Of a DNA stretch of 64,000 nucleotides, positions 21,601-33,280 are shown piece after piece (position 1 is the first letter of the stretch; the number at the start of each line of letters is the position of its first letter). A model generated the notes under the pieces. The model was not told the origin of the DNA. It ran no database searches and worked only from the letters and a program-made list of their open reading frames with translations. Made by a program: the position numbers and the translations under genes. Source of the stretch: Plasmopara viticola (Eukaryota > Oomycota > Peronosporomycetes > Peronosporales > Peronosporaceae); assembly GCA_001695595.3 (NCBI GenBank), contig MBPM02000009.1, forward strand, positions 868,001 through 932,000. Direction: 5' to 3'.

Positions 21601-24600
21601 TTTGAGCTTTAACGCAAACTCCTTCTCTTCATCCACGTCAAAGGGGCCACTCCAATCCGCGCCGGCATGATCCATACGCAAGTACACGCGTCGCGTGGCA
21701 CCGACGCTCGTGCGACCGTCAAAGTCAAGTGGATGGAACGACGGCATGCCTTTCTTGGACATGGCGGGCAGTTCCACAATCCGATCCATCGTTCGCATGG
21801 ACGGCGAGACTTTGAACGCAGCCAACGTCTTGTTCACAAAGACAAAGCGCGACGACACAATGACTTGCGTCGTCCGATGAAACTGTCCCAACGGGCGCTG
21901 GATCGAAATGCCGAGTTCAATGCGGGTTTTAGGACCCAATGTGCTGCCAAACTTGAGTCTAATGGGTTCTTGCACGCCGACGATCGTCGCGTGGATCTTG
22001 TCCGACCACCGCGAGACTTCCGTGTCTACAATTGTGCCAATCTCAAACGCTTGGTCCGGACAATCCATCAAGCGTGGCACGGGGCGCTGCGGCACGAGTT
22101 GCGGGACGATCAACGCCGACGCGTCGGGTGTGTCTGCACACCGGAACAAGAGCGTGGCAATGTGCGACTGGTTGTAGACCCACAAGGACGAATAGAGCAC
22201 AAGGCGGGGACTGCCATTGTCGGCCGTGGTATAGTCAATGCGCAGAATCACCTTGGTCGACGCCAGCTCGCCTTCTTTAAACGCCATGCCACGGCTTTCA
22301 GGCGAAGGCAAGAACTCGACAATGGGATCCCACGCGCCCCTGGCGCCCAACATGGTCTTGATCGACTTGTCCATGCCTTCGCGATAGATACAGTCACTGA
22401 GGTCGATCGCACGACTCCAGATCGAATCCATTTCCGGCAACCGCAACATCAAACGTGCACCCACTTGAAAATCATGAAGCGGTACTTCTTCCCCGGGGGA
22501 CAAGGTCCCCGTCCGGACAATGCGATCGACCATTCCACTGGCAACAATCTTGTATTGCACGCGAATTGGCAACGTGTTTTCCACAATAAGGCACGAATGC
22601 AGTGAAATCTGGTACTTGGTCGCGTACGTCTGCACCTCTCTCTCGTCGCTCGCGTTGCTTCGCGTCATCATGCCTTGATGGTCTTCTCGATACACCTTGC
22701 GCATATGAGCGGTAATATGGACGTAGAGACAATAGCCCAACTCGTCGACGTCTTCTGCTTCGAGCGTCAAGATCGTAAACCCGGCTGCGAGGTGATTTAA
22801 ATCCGCCACAACCGTCGGCTTGCACCCTTCGACGTGCACGACAATGGAATCCTTGTCATCCCCAAACATGGCGCTGATTGGAATCGACACCTTGTTCGTT
22901 GTCGTTAACGTCAATAACTTGCCCGTGCGTGACAAGGCACCCGTCTACAAGCAAAACAGTCACGCATCCAACACTTTTCAACTTCAACAACTGCCTCTGC
23001 TTACCTCGCCGGGCGCTAATCGCGTCCGACACGTCCAAAAGTCCATGTTAATGCTCGTATCTACCACACACAACCACGTGAGCACCTCGTAGCGCTGCCA
23101 ATCGATGCAGTACAAACCGTTTTTAAGCTGCACCAGCGAATTCAAGAGCAAGACGCGACGGCACTCGTCGCGTTGAGCCACTTTGACCTCTGCAACAACT
23201 TGATCGCCTTGAATCAAAAACTTGCCCGCCCGTCGAAGCGGACACATTAGACCCATGCGCGTGGCCCCGACCAAGATTTCTAATGCCAACGGCGGGATAT
23301 AACTCCCACGCAAGCCCGCCGAGAGCATCACGTGGTCGGCGCACTGATCCGTGGACTCGGTTGCAATGGCCGTCACGATCTTCAACGGGTCAAAAACAAG
23401 GAATTGACCGTCTTTGACCTGGTGCGGTTCATTCATTCGACTGCGAATCTTCGCAGTCGATCCGTCGGGCACGAACTGCAAGCCAATAAAGATTTCGCCC
23501 GTCACATTACCACGTAAATCATGGAGACGGTACCATCGATTCAACTTCATTCGATTCGGATCGAGGGATGCCATAACGTTTCCCGCAAGATTAATCTCTG
23601 CCGACCCAATGGACGACCATTTCATCCGTTGACACGTGCTGGTACTTGTATCGCTCTCTTCGCGTTCCAAGCAAGGCTGCGTCGTTGGCGGAGTCACGCG
23701 CTGCGTCACAGGCACGTCAAACAAATCGTCTTCCTCGTCGTGTTCCACTTCCACGTACTTGTTCAAGACATGATCAAACACGTAGTTGCGTTTCCCCTTG
23801 TCAGTCGTGAGCACGTCAATCCGTAGAATCGGCGTGACACCCGACTGGGCGCCACCGTACGCGAGTGCAAACTTGTGACGAAAGTTCGTGACCGCTTTGA
23901 TCTCACGCGGGTGCCACCACGGTAACAAAACGACCGACACGCGTACATTGTGAAAGCGTGAGTACCCCGGAAAGGACCAGCCGTCCCGGACGTCCACAAA
24001 AAGGGTACCCGCGTTCGATGTGTTGAGATTAGCAAGTCGAATCGGGACGCCAAGATTGTTCAAGACACAGACACGACCGTCTTCCTTCTTGGCTTCGCCG
24101 TCGGCTGCCACGGCGGCAAGCGTTCGTTTCTCGACAATAAAATCCTGTTTGCGACGATTCTTGGCAATGCTCGAGAGCAAGCGCAGCAGTGCGTCCGTGC
24201 AATTGACATTCAAGCGTTGCAAAGCACTCAACTGCATGGTCGTGCCTTCCTCGCCGCCGTCACTACGTGCTTTGGCGTACACGCGCCACGGCTCAATGAA
24301 CGGCTCCCAGTCCGCGAGCGACGTGTTATAGTACCGAGCCGAGATCTCAACACTCGCGTCCACGGCATGGTCAGTGGCAAACTCAGTGCGTGTGATGCAC
24401 TGCATCTTCATATCACTGACGGAAAAGTTCATGACGGGAATATACGTGTCCAACGACACGACCGACAAGCTCCGTTTAATGACTTCAAACACAATCGAGT
24501 AGCATGTGATGGACAACCGGTCGTGGATTCGTCCTACGCGCAATCGCGTACGAAAAATAGTCTTGACCGACGCGTGCTGTTCCAACGGGTCGGTCGAGAT

Positions 24601-27600
24601 ACCAACGAGCATCTGGTAGTTTAAAAGAGGAATGAACGCCGAGACGTTGGCGCGCACCTTTAAACGTTCGTGACTCGCGTCCTGCAGGTCGTAAGTCAAG
24701 CCAACCGACGTCGCCGTGGATTTTCGACTCCGTCCGGACGGTGTGCCAAGCCGGCGACTAAACCCTCTCGTGTACATTGGCCGCAAATCACTACCGTCTT
24801 GCTCTTGAGACGGCGTGAGCTGCATGGACGAAAAGCGTTCCGTCTGCGACATGGGTTCGCCAAGAAAACTCACGTCGTACGCTCTCCTGTCGCCACGACT
24901 GCTATCCGGCGTCTTCTCTTCATTCGCACTGTCAAAATCGAGGTCGTCTTTTGTCTCCATGTCGCTATGCGTCAAGGCTTCCACCAACGCAAACAGCAGC
25001 TCCAACCGTCGATCGGCTTCCAGCTTCACTTGCCCGATCGAGATGCTGACCGAGCGATGACCGACTGGTTTCTTTCGTGACTCGTCCGTACACAAGTCAC
25101 AGCCTGCCATGGGTACCGCCATCTGACCATGCGATCGAAGATCGTAACTCAACCAAAACTTGTCGACCTGGACAAGCCGCAGCGCCACATCTTCCGTCAG
25201 GACAAATAACGCCGTGGGTCCGAGATGGAGTCGAAACGTCTCGACGTCGGGTTCCGCACGGTACGAGCTCGAACTGTTTTCGATCGTGAGCTTGGCAACA
25301 CAGTGCGAATCTTCAAGGTAAGCTTCCAAAATCGGGGCACGAATCTGAATGCCTAGCTCGGCCACTTCTTGCCACACGGCCACCGTCTGTGGGTCACACG
25401 ACACTCGGGAATCGGGACTCTCCGTCACCGAGTCCGTCGCCCAGAGCACACTCAAGACATTAAGAATTTCGAGCAACGTCTGCGTTAACGTAAGTGGCAT
25501 GACCCAGCCCGAAATCGTAAGGTCCGCATGGAGCCCGCGTTGTAACACAAAGCACGTGGGGATCGCACGCATCCCGCGGTACGACAGATGAAGGATGCAA
25601 AACGGACCATTGGTCAAGTGATCCGCTCGCATTTTGCCCGGTGTCAATTGTCCATTCTTCAAGCTCAAAAACTTGTCCCCGACGTAAAGGACACCGTAAT
25701 CCGAGGACTGGCGATGGTCTAGGACGGTAAAGTCCGCCAAGCCGAGATACAAGGCAAACGCCGAGCAATTGGCTTCCGCGACACGATGAACATCCACTAC
25801 AAACGATACGCTCGTGACACTGAGTGAAAACCACGCCGACTGTTCTCTCTCCAGTGTCGTCGCGGGTCGAAAAATGCTGGAAAACCCTCCCAGCAACAAT
25901 TCATCCGAAGTCGGCACCACGTGCGGCTCAAAAGAGCCTACTCCCGCGTCTTGATACCGTCCATCGGCCTCTTCCTTCTCCACCTCGTCACTTGACGCTC
26001 GCTTTGCAATCCGTGCACCAACTTCAAGACTCGCTCTCCATTTCTTCAACTCGACAAGGTCCTCGGAACTCAAGACCTTCCGAAGCACGCCCGATTGTGT
26101 CGTGATCTCCAGTACATAGCACACGTGATCTTTCCGGTTCCACGGTCCACCCGTACCATATGGCAACAGGATCACGTTGCATCCACCAAGGCTAAACTCA
26201 TCGACGACATCGATCCCAGCGCCATTCGTGTACATGTAAAAGTTGCCATGATCATCCAAGTGACACCACGACCGTCGCCAGCGTCGAAAAGCCAGGGAAT
26301 CGTCGCGTGTATAAAGCCACCCCATCTGTTCACTGTGTTGGTACAAAAGCCATCGATTCCGGGTCAGAGCGAGCCGCATCATTCGTCGTTTTCGAACGAT
26401 TGCTCCTCGAAGAAATCGCTGCATCACAACAATGGCCTGGGCAGCATTCGCCCAGTCGGGACTCAAGGGCGGACCACTGGGTTCGTCGCCAACGAGCTGC
26501 TTTAACAACGCGCGGTACGACGGAGCCGTGGCGATTGCCACAGGCGCAGGCGCTTCCGGAGCACTCACAAACACACGCAAGAGGGCAATGGTCACCTCGT
26601 ACGTATAGCTCCTACTGTCGACGGACGCCGCCACGGCTTCGTCTTCCAACAGAGTGTTTGAGAGACAGGTGGATGTGTACGACGACACGAGCTGCGATCG
26701 TAAAGACGGGGGTTGCGTTGACAAGTCAATGTCCAGGTGAGCCATACTCGAAGGTTCGCTTGCTTGCGGGCTCGCGATGGCACTGTGCCAGTCGTTCCAA
26801 TCACGCAACAGCGTTGCTACTTTAAGGGCATCAAACACACCAATCGAGTTGCCAAGGGCGAGGGAGAGCTTAGATCCATACGTCTCGACGTGCCCCACTT
26901 GCGCGTTCGGGTGGGCGTCGTAGAGAGCATTTAGACTCACTCGCAGTGCCACTTCCACGTCGTCGCGTGCATTCCTCACCGTCGTCACGGGGGGCGAAAG
27001 ACTCGAGGCAATACAATGATTGCCTTCCTCCTCGTCGCGGGCCATGCTCTGCACGGAAAACGCCTCGACCCGCAAATCGTACGCGTGGTACGAACACAAC
27101 TCGGGGCCAAATCCATGGATCGACACGGTCGGATGCATCAACAAGACCTCTGCCATCACACGCTTTTCAAACGATCGCACCAGACAGAACGCGACTGAAG
27201 TGGACACACACGTGACGCGCGCAACGACGTGCGATGGCGTGACTTGACGGGGCGTCACGCACGGGTGCCGGAACGTCAAGACTTTGGGGCCACGCATGCC
27301 ATCGACTGCGAGCTGCACGTCGCGCGCCGAACGAAAGGGACCCATCGCCTCGACCGGTCTGTCGTTCACTTTTACCAACAACAAGCCCACTCGTACACTC
27401 TCTTTGGCAGCCGCTGGACTCTTTTCCACACACCGCTCAATGGCAAAGGCACCCGATGGCAAATGGGCAAAGACCAAGCCCGTAGGACCGTCTGGAAACG
27501 AGACACTAATCTCGGGGAGCGGGATCCCCATGGCATCCCCGAGCCCGTACAACGTACTCGGATACGGCACGACGTGGCCACTCGTCACGCCATTGTCCAA

Positions 27601-28911
27601 GCCCAACCGGTTCCGAATCGACACGACGACTTCGTACGGCAGCTGTTGCTCCACCTTGGTCACGTACGCCCACGCGGGCGTCTTTCGGACGGCGTCCATG
27701 CCATCGCTTTTCATCTCCATCACTTGTTGCCAATGCCCGAGGTACGTTTCCACCACGGCTTCTCCTTTACTCTCTTGCTCCTTCATCCGCTTAATTTCCG
27801 AGGCTTCTACTTGACCGGCAATCATCTTTTGCCACTGAGTATGCCGACCAACCGAGTCGAGCAAGAGCTTCCCCACCGACACTTGATCTTCATCCAGTGT
27901 CAGCAAGATCTTGGACAAGTGAAACACCGCGTCGTAGCGTGGCTCGTTGGTCTGCGCATGGTGCGTGGCCGTATTCATCGTCAATTTCAACGCCACCGTC
28001 ATGGGGGCGACGATAAACCGATGCGTATGGGCGTTTTCTTCAATATTCCACCAATCCGAGCGCGCTTGTCGAGACCCCATGTCTTTTAATCGCGCAATGG
28101 TGGACTGGATCACTTTGATATGGACGCGGGAATGGATGAAATGCAGTGCATGGGGATCGACGTAGGTCGACAGATCAATGGCATTGATCAATTTATAGAC
28201 CAAATGACTCTTTTCCGACACTGTTGCGGGTTTTTCGTGGTCAAAGTCCCCTACGCGCCAATTCCGAGGCGTCGTGACGGCAGAGAGCGCTCCTAATGTC
28301 ACTCCGGCTGCAAATTTAACGCCGTCGAGAGGATTCTTTTCTTGGCGATGGCTTCTAGACGGGACGGGACTTCGAAAAGGTCCGGAAGGGACCCATGTGC
28401 CTTCGATTCGAAGATGGAAATTGCGAATATCAACTTGTAAATTGTCAATAACTTTGGTCATGGTACGTCCGATCCACCCATCGGTACCAAAGTACCCTTC
28501 GCTCTCGTGGGGTACAGTGTACTCGGGTACTTGAGGGCCGTTCCATCGCTCCTGTAAATCTTGATACAGTCTGGTCATTTTCTGATCTACGAGCGCGAGC
28601 ACTTCGTCTTGTAATGCTTGGTCATCGTGTTTTAGAGGTTCGAGCACCACCAATACGTCCTGGAACTTGATCTTGGCTGAAGAGCGACCAAAAATGGCGG
28701 AAATGGGTAATTCCGCTTCGAATAAACCAATATAACCCGTCTTGAGGCGAAAAGGTAGCCAACTTGGCACTATACTGGGTCGGAGCGTCAGATTTTCGAG
28801 CTTGAGACACTCGGACGATAGCCACAGCTTAGACGACACATGTACAGTCTGACTCTCGACGTAATGGCCCAGGAAGGACACAATCCACGACTTCAGCGCG
28901 CCGTCTAGCAT
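18637..28911 (-). CDS. VPS13: VPS13-family bridge-like lipid transfer protein (about 3360 aa)
   Basis: Exons are 28911-23005, 22944-21317, 21247-20923 and 20859-18637. The introns are 60, 69 and 63 bp with GTAAGC, GTACGT and GTACGT donors, and the joined length is a multiple of three. The N-terminus has the chorein signature (MLDGALKSWIVSFLGHYVES, then LWLSSECLKLENLTLRP and LPISAIFGRSSAKIKFQDV). Further on are a PDZ-like module at about residues 460-557, an IQ motif near 825-845 (AIVVMQRFLRGAIVRKRR), a PH domain at about 855-970 (MGWLYTRDD to KKWRASLEV), the VPS13 adaptor-binding/SHR-type region over about 1750-2550, and a DH-like/ATG2-C-like end (NPFRIVYRLGHGIVELV, YLGVRSLAMNT). An IQ-like basic helix lies close to the C-terminus. 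VPS13 proteins form a hydrophobic groove that moves lipids between membranes at contact sites. The PH, PDZ and IQ modules suggest phosphoinositide, partner and calmodulin control. Intron choices are by eye but all phases fit. Confidence 0.92.
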
Positions 28912-29278
28912 AATGGTCTAATAAATAATTTGTGAAACGAAAATAGAAATGTCAATAGAATAAAAGTGCCCAATGGCAATAGAGCACACCATGGAACCAT
29001 TAAAGCGGTACCACAAAGCATGTGTATTGTCCTTTCAAGGAGCATAAAACCCCTTAATCATTATATTTTCAGAAAAATCAGAAAAGAGCACAGAAAACCT
29101 CTGACGAGGATTATAAATCGAAAAAAGACGAACACTATCCTCGTACTCGATAATGTACTTTAATTTTACTCAAAGTGCAGGGCAAGCATGTGATGTCCTA
29201 CTGAGCACAAGAAGCCCAATCTAATTATTTACGCAAACAAGGTCGAACAGCAGCTGAGCACATGATAAAGCTTTAATA
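28912..29278. other. Intergenic, probable promoter region of the VPS13 gene
   Basis: This 367-bp AT-rich gap separates the stop codon of the PDZ/FN3 gene (29279) from the VPS13 start (28911); both genes read on the minus strand. No specific motif was recognised. Confidence 0.4.
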
Positions 29279-30777
29279 TCAAGTAGCTCTTTCGTGCTGC
29301 ATTCGCGGCTGCATGCGCATGATTTCTTCCTGATTGATGGTCGTAATCGGTGTGCTCGGCGAGCTCCATTCACCGAGGCCGTGGCCGCTGCTAAATTCAT
29401 AGCGCACGCGCACCACATAGCTCTTTAAATAGTCGAGGCCGCAGATAATCGTGACTAGCTCGCGGTCATTCTCACGCGATCGTTGAGGCCGCCCAGACCA
29501 ATTTTTCCACACCTTCATGGTCCAATCGCGAGAAAATTGGACGTGGTGTGCAATTGCGTTTGAATGTCTGCGCCAACGCACGCAAATTGCCGCCTAAACC
29601 ATAAAAAAGGAGCACACAAGTCATGAAACCGCAGCAATGTTGCATGCAAAGCCACCCATCGTACCTTTACTCGCGACTCGAGTGCAATTTCAGTGCGTGG
29701 CGAAGGCGGTGCAATGCCCAGGCGCAGCTCCACCCTCCTGCTATCCAAATTCTCGCGCCAAAATGGTTTGCGTAAGAAAGCTGCTAATCGAGACGATTGT
29801 CTCCTCAACGTGACTTCAGCATCTATATACTCGGGCACGACAGAGCTGTTTTCCGTCGACTGTAGACTATCCGCATCGCCAAAGCTCTCGGACATGACAG
29901 CAATTTGACTATCGGCGTCATCCCGATGCTCGTTAAAGTGCTCTGGGATCAAGAACGGTCCCGCCGACATCCCATCACCCTCTTCACTGTCAAGACTGCT
30001 CGTGCTCGACCGTTGAGACAATCTGTCGGGCATTTCCTCGCCAGACATGGACCAGGCTCGTCGTGAACCTCGTAATGTGAACTTGGTACGAAACCGCAGT
30101 CGAATTGGTCTTGGAGCAATTTTAAGGATTCGTAGCACATCTTGAAATGCCAACGTTTCGATACTTTCACCATTTACCGACTGCAACACGTCCCCTTCCT
30201 ACCAAGCAACCCATCTTTACCAGATTTTGACGAGACAAGACCAATACTAGTGTCGCTACGTACACGAATTGGGTGCGAAACTTGGCCTACGCTAAAGATT
30301 GTGGACTTGACAATAGTCACAGGAATACGGTGACCTAAAGAGTTCACCCCTTCTTGACTTTTAAGGGTCAGTCCCAGCTTCTCTTCGGTAAAAACTACCT
30401 AAAGCAAAAAAGTCAAGATGGTAAGGAAGTCGTAAAATGATGCAATCAAATCATGTCAATGTTACCTCATAGTCTTCGTACGAATAAACAGGCCTTAAGT
30501 GCCGATTCGATGATGCACTAGCACTGGGCGCTGGGTAGATACTGATAGCATCACTGTTGCTATGAGCAGAGACACTGAGACTGCTACTGCTAGAGTTGTG
30601 GTGGCCGTAGCGCACGGACAAAGACGACCTGCGAGGCTGCGGGTACACAAAATCCTGCGATGAGATGGGTTCCTCCATAAGGAAGTTATTAGAATTCGAT
30701 GGTTGTATCGATAAAGAATCGTACTTTAAAGCGAGCCACTTTTCTCTGTAATCTAGCTTCAATATTAAATTTCGCAT
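29279..30777 (-). CDS. PDZ and fibronectin-III domain protein (about 431 aa)
   Basis: Exons are 30777-30466, 30398-30264, 30198-29665 and 29593-29279, with introns of 67, 65 and 71 bp (donors GTAACA, GTACGT, GTACGA); the total is 1296 nt including the stop. The N-terminal 100 residues are Ser-rich and low complexity. A PDZ domain spans about residues 104-185: EKLGLTLKSQ carries the GLGF-like loop, and REGDVLQSVNGESIETLAF carries the typical GD-x-L-x-x-VNG segment. The 30263-30199 intron is needed to join the halves of this domain. The middle is acidic/Ser-rich. The C-terminus is a fibronectin type III-like domain (ICVRWRRHS, then LKSYVVRVRYEFSSGHG and GEWSSPSTPI). It is probably an intracellular scaffold. 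It lies head-to-tail upstream of VPS13, with which it may share PDZ-linked biology; that is inference. An additional upstream exon cannot be excluded. Confidence 0.8.
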
Positions 30778-31197
30778 TTAACTATAGCCTGAAGGTTACG
30801 CAGGTAGAAATTTCTCTTATTGCGCGCCAGTACGATGTCAGACAATGCGCTGAAGTCTTGCCACGATTCATTTTGTGCTCTTCTATACTGCTGTGTTAAG
30901 ATTGGTTTTAGCCAATATATACTACTTTATTTTATAGTATGACCACCAAATTATAAAAACGTAGAGCTCTAAGTCTACAGAAAATAAATGTTAGCACTTT
31001 CGTTTGATATTAATTGAGCTTGTCTCCCGTAAATAGTCTGCAGCAAATTTCTTCTGCGTTTATGACAAGGTGCTTCAACTCAATTATGATATTTTTTCGA
31101 ACAAGCAAGCGGTATTCCTCTTCGCGGTGCTGTTAACAGTAAACCCCATGTACGCCTCGTCTGTCTTGCGTATTTGCCAATGAAAAGGTTGCAATTT
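30778..31197. other. Intergenic
   Basis: AT-rich spacer between divergent genes (PDZ/FN3 on minus, effector A on plus). It must hold both promoters. Nothing else was recognised except the ATTGGCTA box listed separately. Confidence 0.4.
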
Positions 31198-31205
31198 ATT
31201 GGCTA
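31198..31205 (+). promoter_or_regulatory. Shared ATTGGCTA box upstream of effector A
   Basis: attggcta lies 39 bp before the ATG at 31244. The same octamer (an inverted CCAAT core) precedes effector B (33249-33256) and effector C (37511-37504 on minus), followed in all three by an AT-rich run. A and C also share tttggtggctgc, and all three end in accaccATG or ctaccATG. It may be a CCAAT-type or initiator-region element conserved through duplication. Confidence 0.5.
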
Positions 31206-31243
31206 GTTTTATCGAACATTTGGTGGCTGCTAGACTAACCACC

Positions 31244-32182
31244 ATGCACCCTCCTCGAGTCTTAGCTGTCATCCTTCTTACTAGCATTGTACGTGGGTCA
31301 CTCGCAATAACTTTCGGTAACCCTGTGGTGACGCAACAAATTGCGGGCGATGCCACTCCTCGATCGCACATGGATTTGCAAGCCACGATTAACAAAGATG
31401 ACGAAGAAAAGATGCTCTCTTTGATCGGTGTCAAGAGGGTGGTAAAATCAATGATGGGGCTGCCCAAAGACATCAAGATCAATTTCTTAGACAAGAATGC
31501 GGAACCCAGATTCGTTTACGAACACTTAGCAAAGGACACTGCAATTGACGTCGAAAACGTCCTAGCGTCATCTCATGTACAGATCGTGGAAATGTACATA
31601 CTAGAGTACAACAAGTTGAATCCGAACGGAAAAAAGTACCTGATCGACGTCATTAGAGAAGTCTATGGCAATAATGGTGCAGTGACAGTGATCTTGAATG
31701 CCAGAGATGATAGATCTACAAAGAAGCTGGCGATACGTTTACAAACAGTGCTGTTTAAACGCTGGTTGAACGACGAAAAAATGACCGTTCCGAACTTGCT
31801 AAAGTTGCTTGGTCTTAAAGACAGTGCAACTTTCAACTGCAAACGATTAGGGATGCTGCTTGAGTATGTAAACGTGCTCGCCCATCGCCATCGCGACAAT
31901 AAGAACTCGTTAGAAGATTTGTTGACAAATGTGACTGCGAATATGCAAGAACTGATTGACATCATCGCCGACTTGCCTCACTCAGAGGCAGAAAGGATGC
32001 TGTTCCAATTATGGACGAATAACAACTTTGATCCGGAGAATGTTATTAAAAAATTCTCCTTTAAGTTTGTCCATGATGGGAAAGTACACGAGTTGTTGCA
32101 ACGCTACCGAAAATTTGAGCCAGAAAATCGAGTGAAGGCTGTTAAAAAGGGCAAGCGGACGCTTCGCGCCAAGTTACACTAG
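31244..32182 (+). CDS. Secreted WY-fold effector A (312 aa), RxLR-degenerate with dEER-like motif
   Basis: The ATG at 31244 (context accaccATG) is chosen because the paralogues share it and it yields a signal peptide (MHPPRVLAVILLTSIVRGSLA). The leader has PRSHM where RxLR would be, followed by KDDEEKM, a dEER-like motif. The body has repeated helical units of the WY/LWY type: MMGLPKDIKINFL ... RFVYEHLAKD; RWLNDEKMTVPNLLKLLGL ... LLEYVNVL; LFQLWTNNNFDPENVIKKF ... LLQRYRKF. The C-terminus is Lys/Arg-rich (KKGKRTLRAK) and could act as a nuclear signal. It is about 75% similar to effector B by eye, with conserved blocks such as LASSHVQIVEMYILEYNKLN. The protein is expected to be secreted and delivered to the host; its target is unknown. 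The 3' flank is also shared with the paralogues. Confidence 0.85.
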   Translation: MHPPRVLAVILLTSIVRGSLAITFGNPVVTQQIAGDATPRSHMDLQATINKDDEEKMLSLIGVKRVVKSMMGLPKDIKINFLDKNAEPRFVYEHLAKDTAIDVENVLASSHVQIVEMYILEYNKLNPNGKKYLIDVIREVYGNNGAVTVILNARDDRSTKKLAIRLQTVLFKRWLNDEKMTVPNLLKLLGLKDSATFNCKRLGMLLEYVNVLAHRHRDNKNSLEDLLTNVTANMQELIDIIADLPHSEAERMLFQLWTNNNFDPENVIKKFSFKFVHDGKVHELLQRYRKFEPENRVKAVKKGKRTLRAKLH

Positions 32183-33248
32183 AGTTCTTGTTGACAGCTT
32201 TACACGATCACCATAGCTGTAAACGATCTTGTTTCATTTGTAACAACAACTTGTGTAATGGTGACAAAGTGGACGCCCACACTGCATTAAAAACGTGAAA
32301 AAAAACCACAGAACAATTCAAACCGTTTAGTGATGGGCGTTGAGCAAAACCGCAATAGTATTGTTGAGCTACACAATTCCATCCTTGACCGCAAGATGCT
32401 AATTGTTTGGCAAAATATTAAAACAATATTTCTTGACAAATCAAGGTCAAAAACGAAAAGAGTTTGCACTATTTAGCCCTGTTACAAATTAGAGTTTGAT
32501 ACATAAGAGATATAAAATAAGAGCAAGGATTAGAAGCTTGAACAGTCAATGACACGCTACTTAAACTCTATGTAAAAGAAAAGAAATATTCGCGGTGTGT
32601 GAAATTTAAAAAAAGTCGGCTGTAATGACGCAAGCAGATAATGACTACAAATTTGGTGCCAAACTTAGGGACGAGGTTGCTAGGAATTCTAGAATGCATA
32701 CTTACTGCACCGAGCTAGCTGCGTACAGTCCTGCTAATCACACGCTAAAAATTGTTTTTGAAGTGTCAGTTTTAACATTAGCGCTGCAAATCTGTACTAT
32801 ATTGCTGTACAAATTGTTGCTAAGCAAATGCAAGAGCTTTGTGCGTGAAGCTGCAGAGGAGGCTGCACGTCGGCAAAACATTAGACATGTCAAAATTGAT
32901 TGATGTTTTTTATACCAAGGCCTCCACCAAGAAATCAGTCATCAATTTTCTGTGAGTGAGGCTTGGGATTGTAAAATCATAGGGTTTTTATGCAGGTGAA
33001 GCTTTCGTATACAACAATTAAAATCAAGACTATCACTATATTTATAAAGCTTGTCTCCAGTCTGCTTTTAAATCACTGCTACTTCTTCGCTCGACAACAA
33101 ATGTATCAAGTCTTTGGGTAAATGCTTTGACAAATTATTTACAATATCCTTCAAGCGAGTGCACGTACTCCGGTTGCGTTGCCGTCAAAAGAAAACTTCG
33201 TGTACTTTTGTCTTGCTAGGGCAATGTTTCCAATAAGCAATACTCCCT
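32183..33248. other. Spacer between effectors A and B
   Basis: It contains a 3' flank homologous to those of effectors B and C: gaccgcaagatgctaattgt near 32388 versus acaagatgctaattgtgtgg near 34430, and gaccgcaagatgttgct on the minus strand near 36316-36300. The remainder is AT-rich with no clear structural features apart from the short frame at 32625-32903. Confidence 0.5.
32625..32903 (+). CDS. Small hypothetical protein with one membrane segment (92 aa)
   Basis: The open frame starts MTQADNDYKFGAK, has a hydrophobic stretch of about 20 residues at 46-66 (FEVSVLTLALQICTILLYKL) and ends in a Lys/Arg/Glu-rich helix. It has no signal peptide and no recognisable domain. It sits between two effector genes of a tandem family and has no visible counterpart between the other members. 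It may be a chance open frame. Confidence 0.25.
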   Translation: MTQADNDYKFGAKLRDEVARNSRMHTYCTELAAYSPANHTLKIVFEVSVLTLALQICTILLYKLLLSKCKSFVREAAEEAARRQNIRHVKID

Positions 33249-33256
33249 ATTGGCTA
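33249..33256 (+). promoter_or_regulatory. Shared ATTGGCTA box upstream of effector B
   Basis: attggcta followed by attatatt, 25 bp before the ATG at 33281. See effectors A and C for the same octamer. Confidence 0.5.
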
Positions 33257-33280
33257 ATTATATTCAACAGCCGGACCACC

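Noticed and set aside
22945..23004. Reading the VPS13 region as several separate genes
   Set aside because: Breaks at 22945-23004, 21248-21316 and 20860-20922 have donor and acceptor sites in matching phase, giving one continuous protein.
33179..33280. Upstream in-frame start for effector B giving 34 extra residues
   Set aside because: It would place the signal peptide internally, and the paralogues share the start at the MHPPR position.
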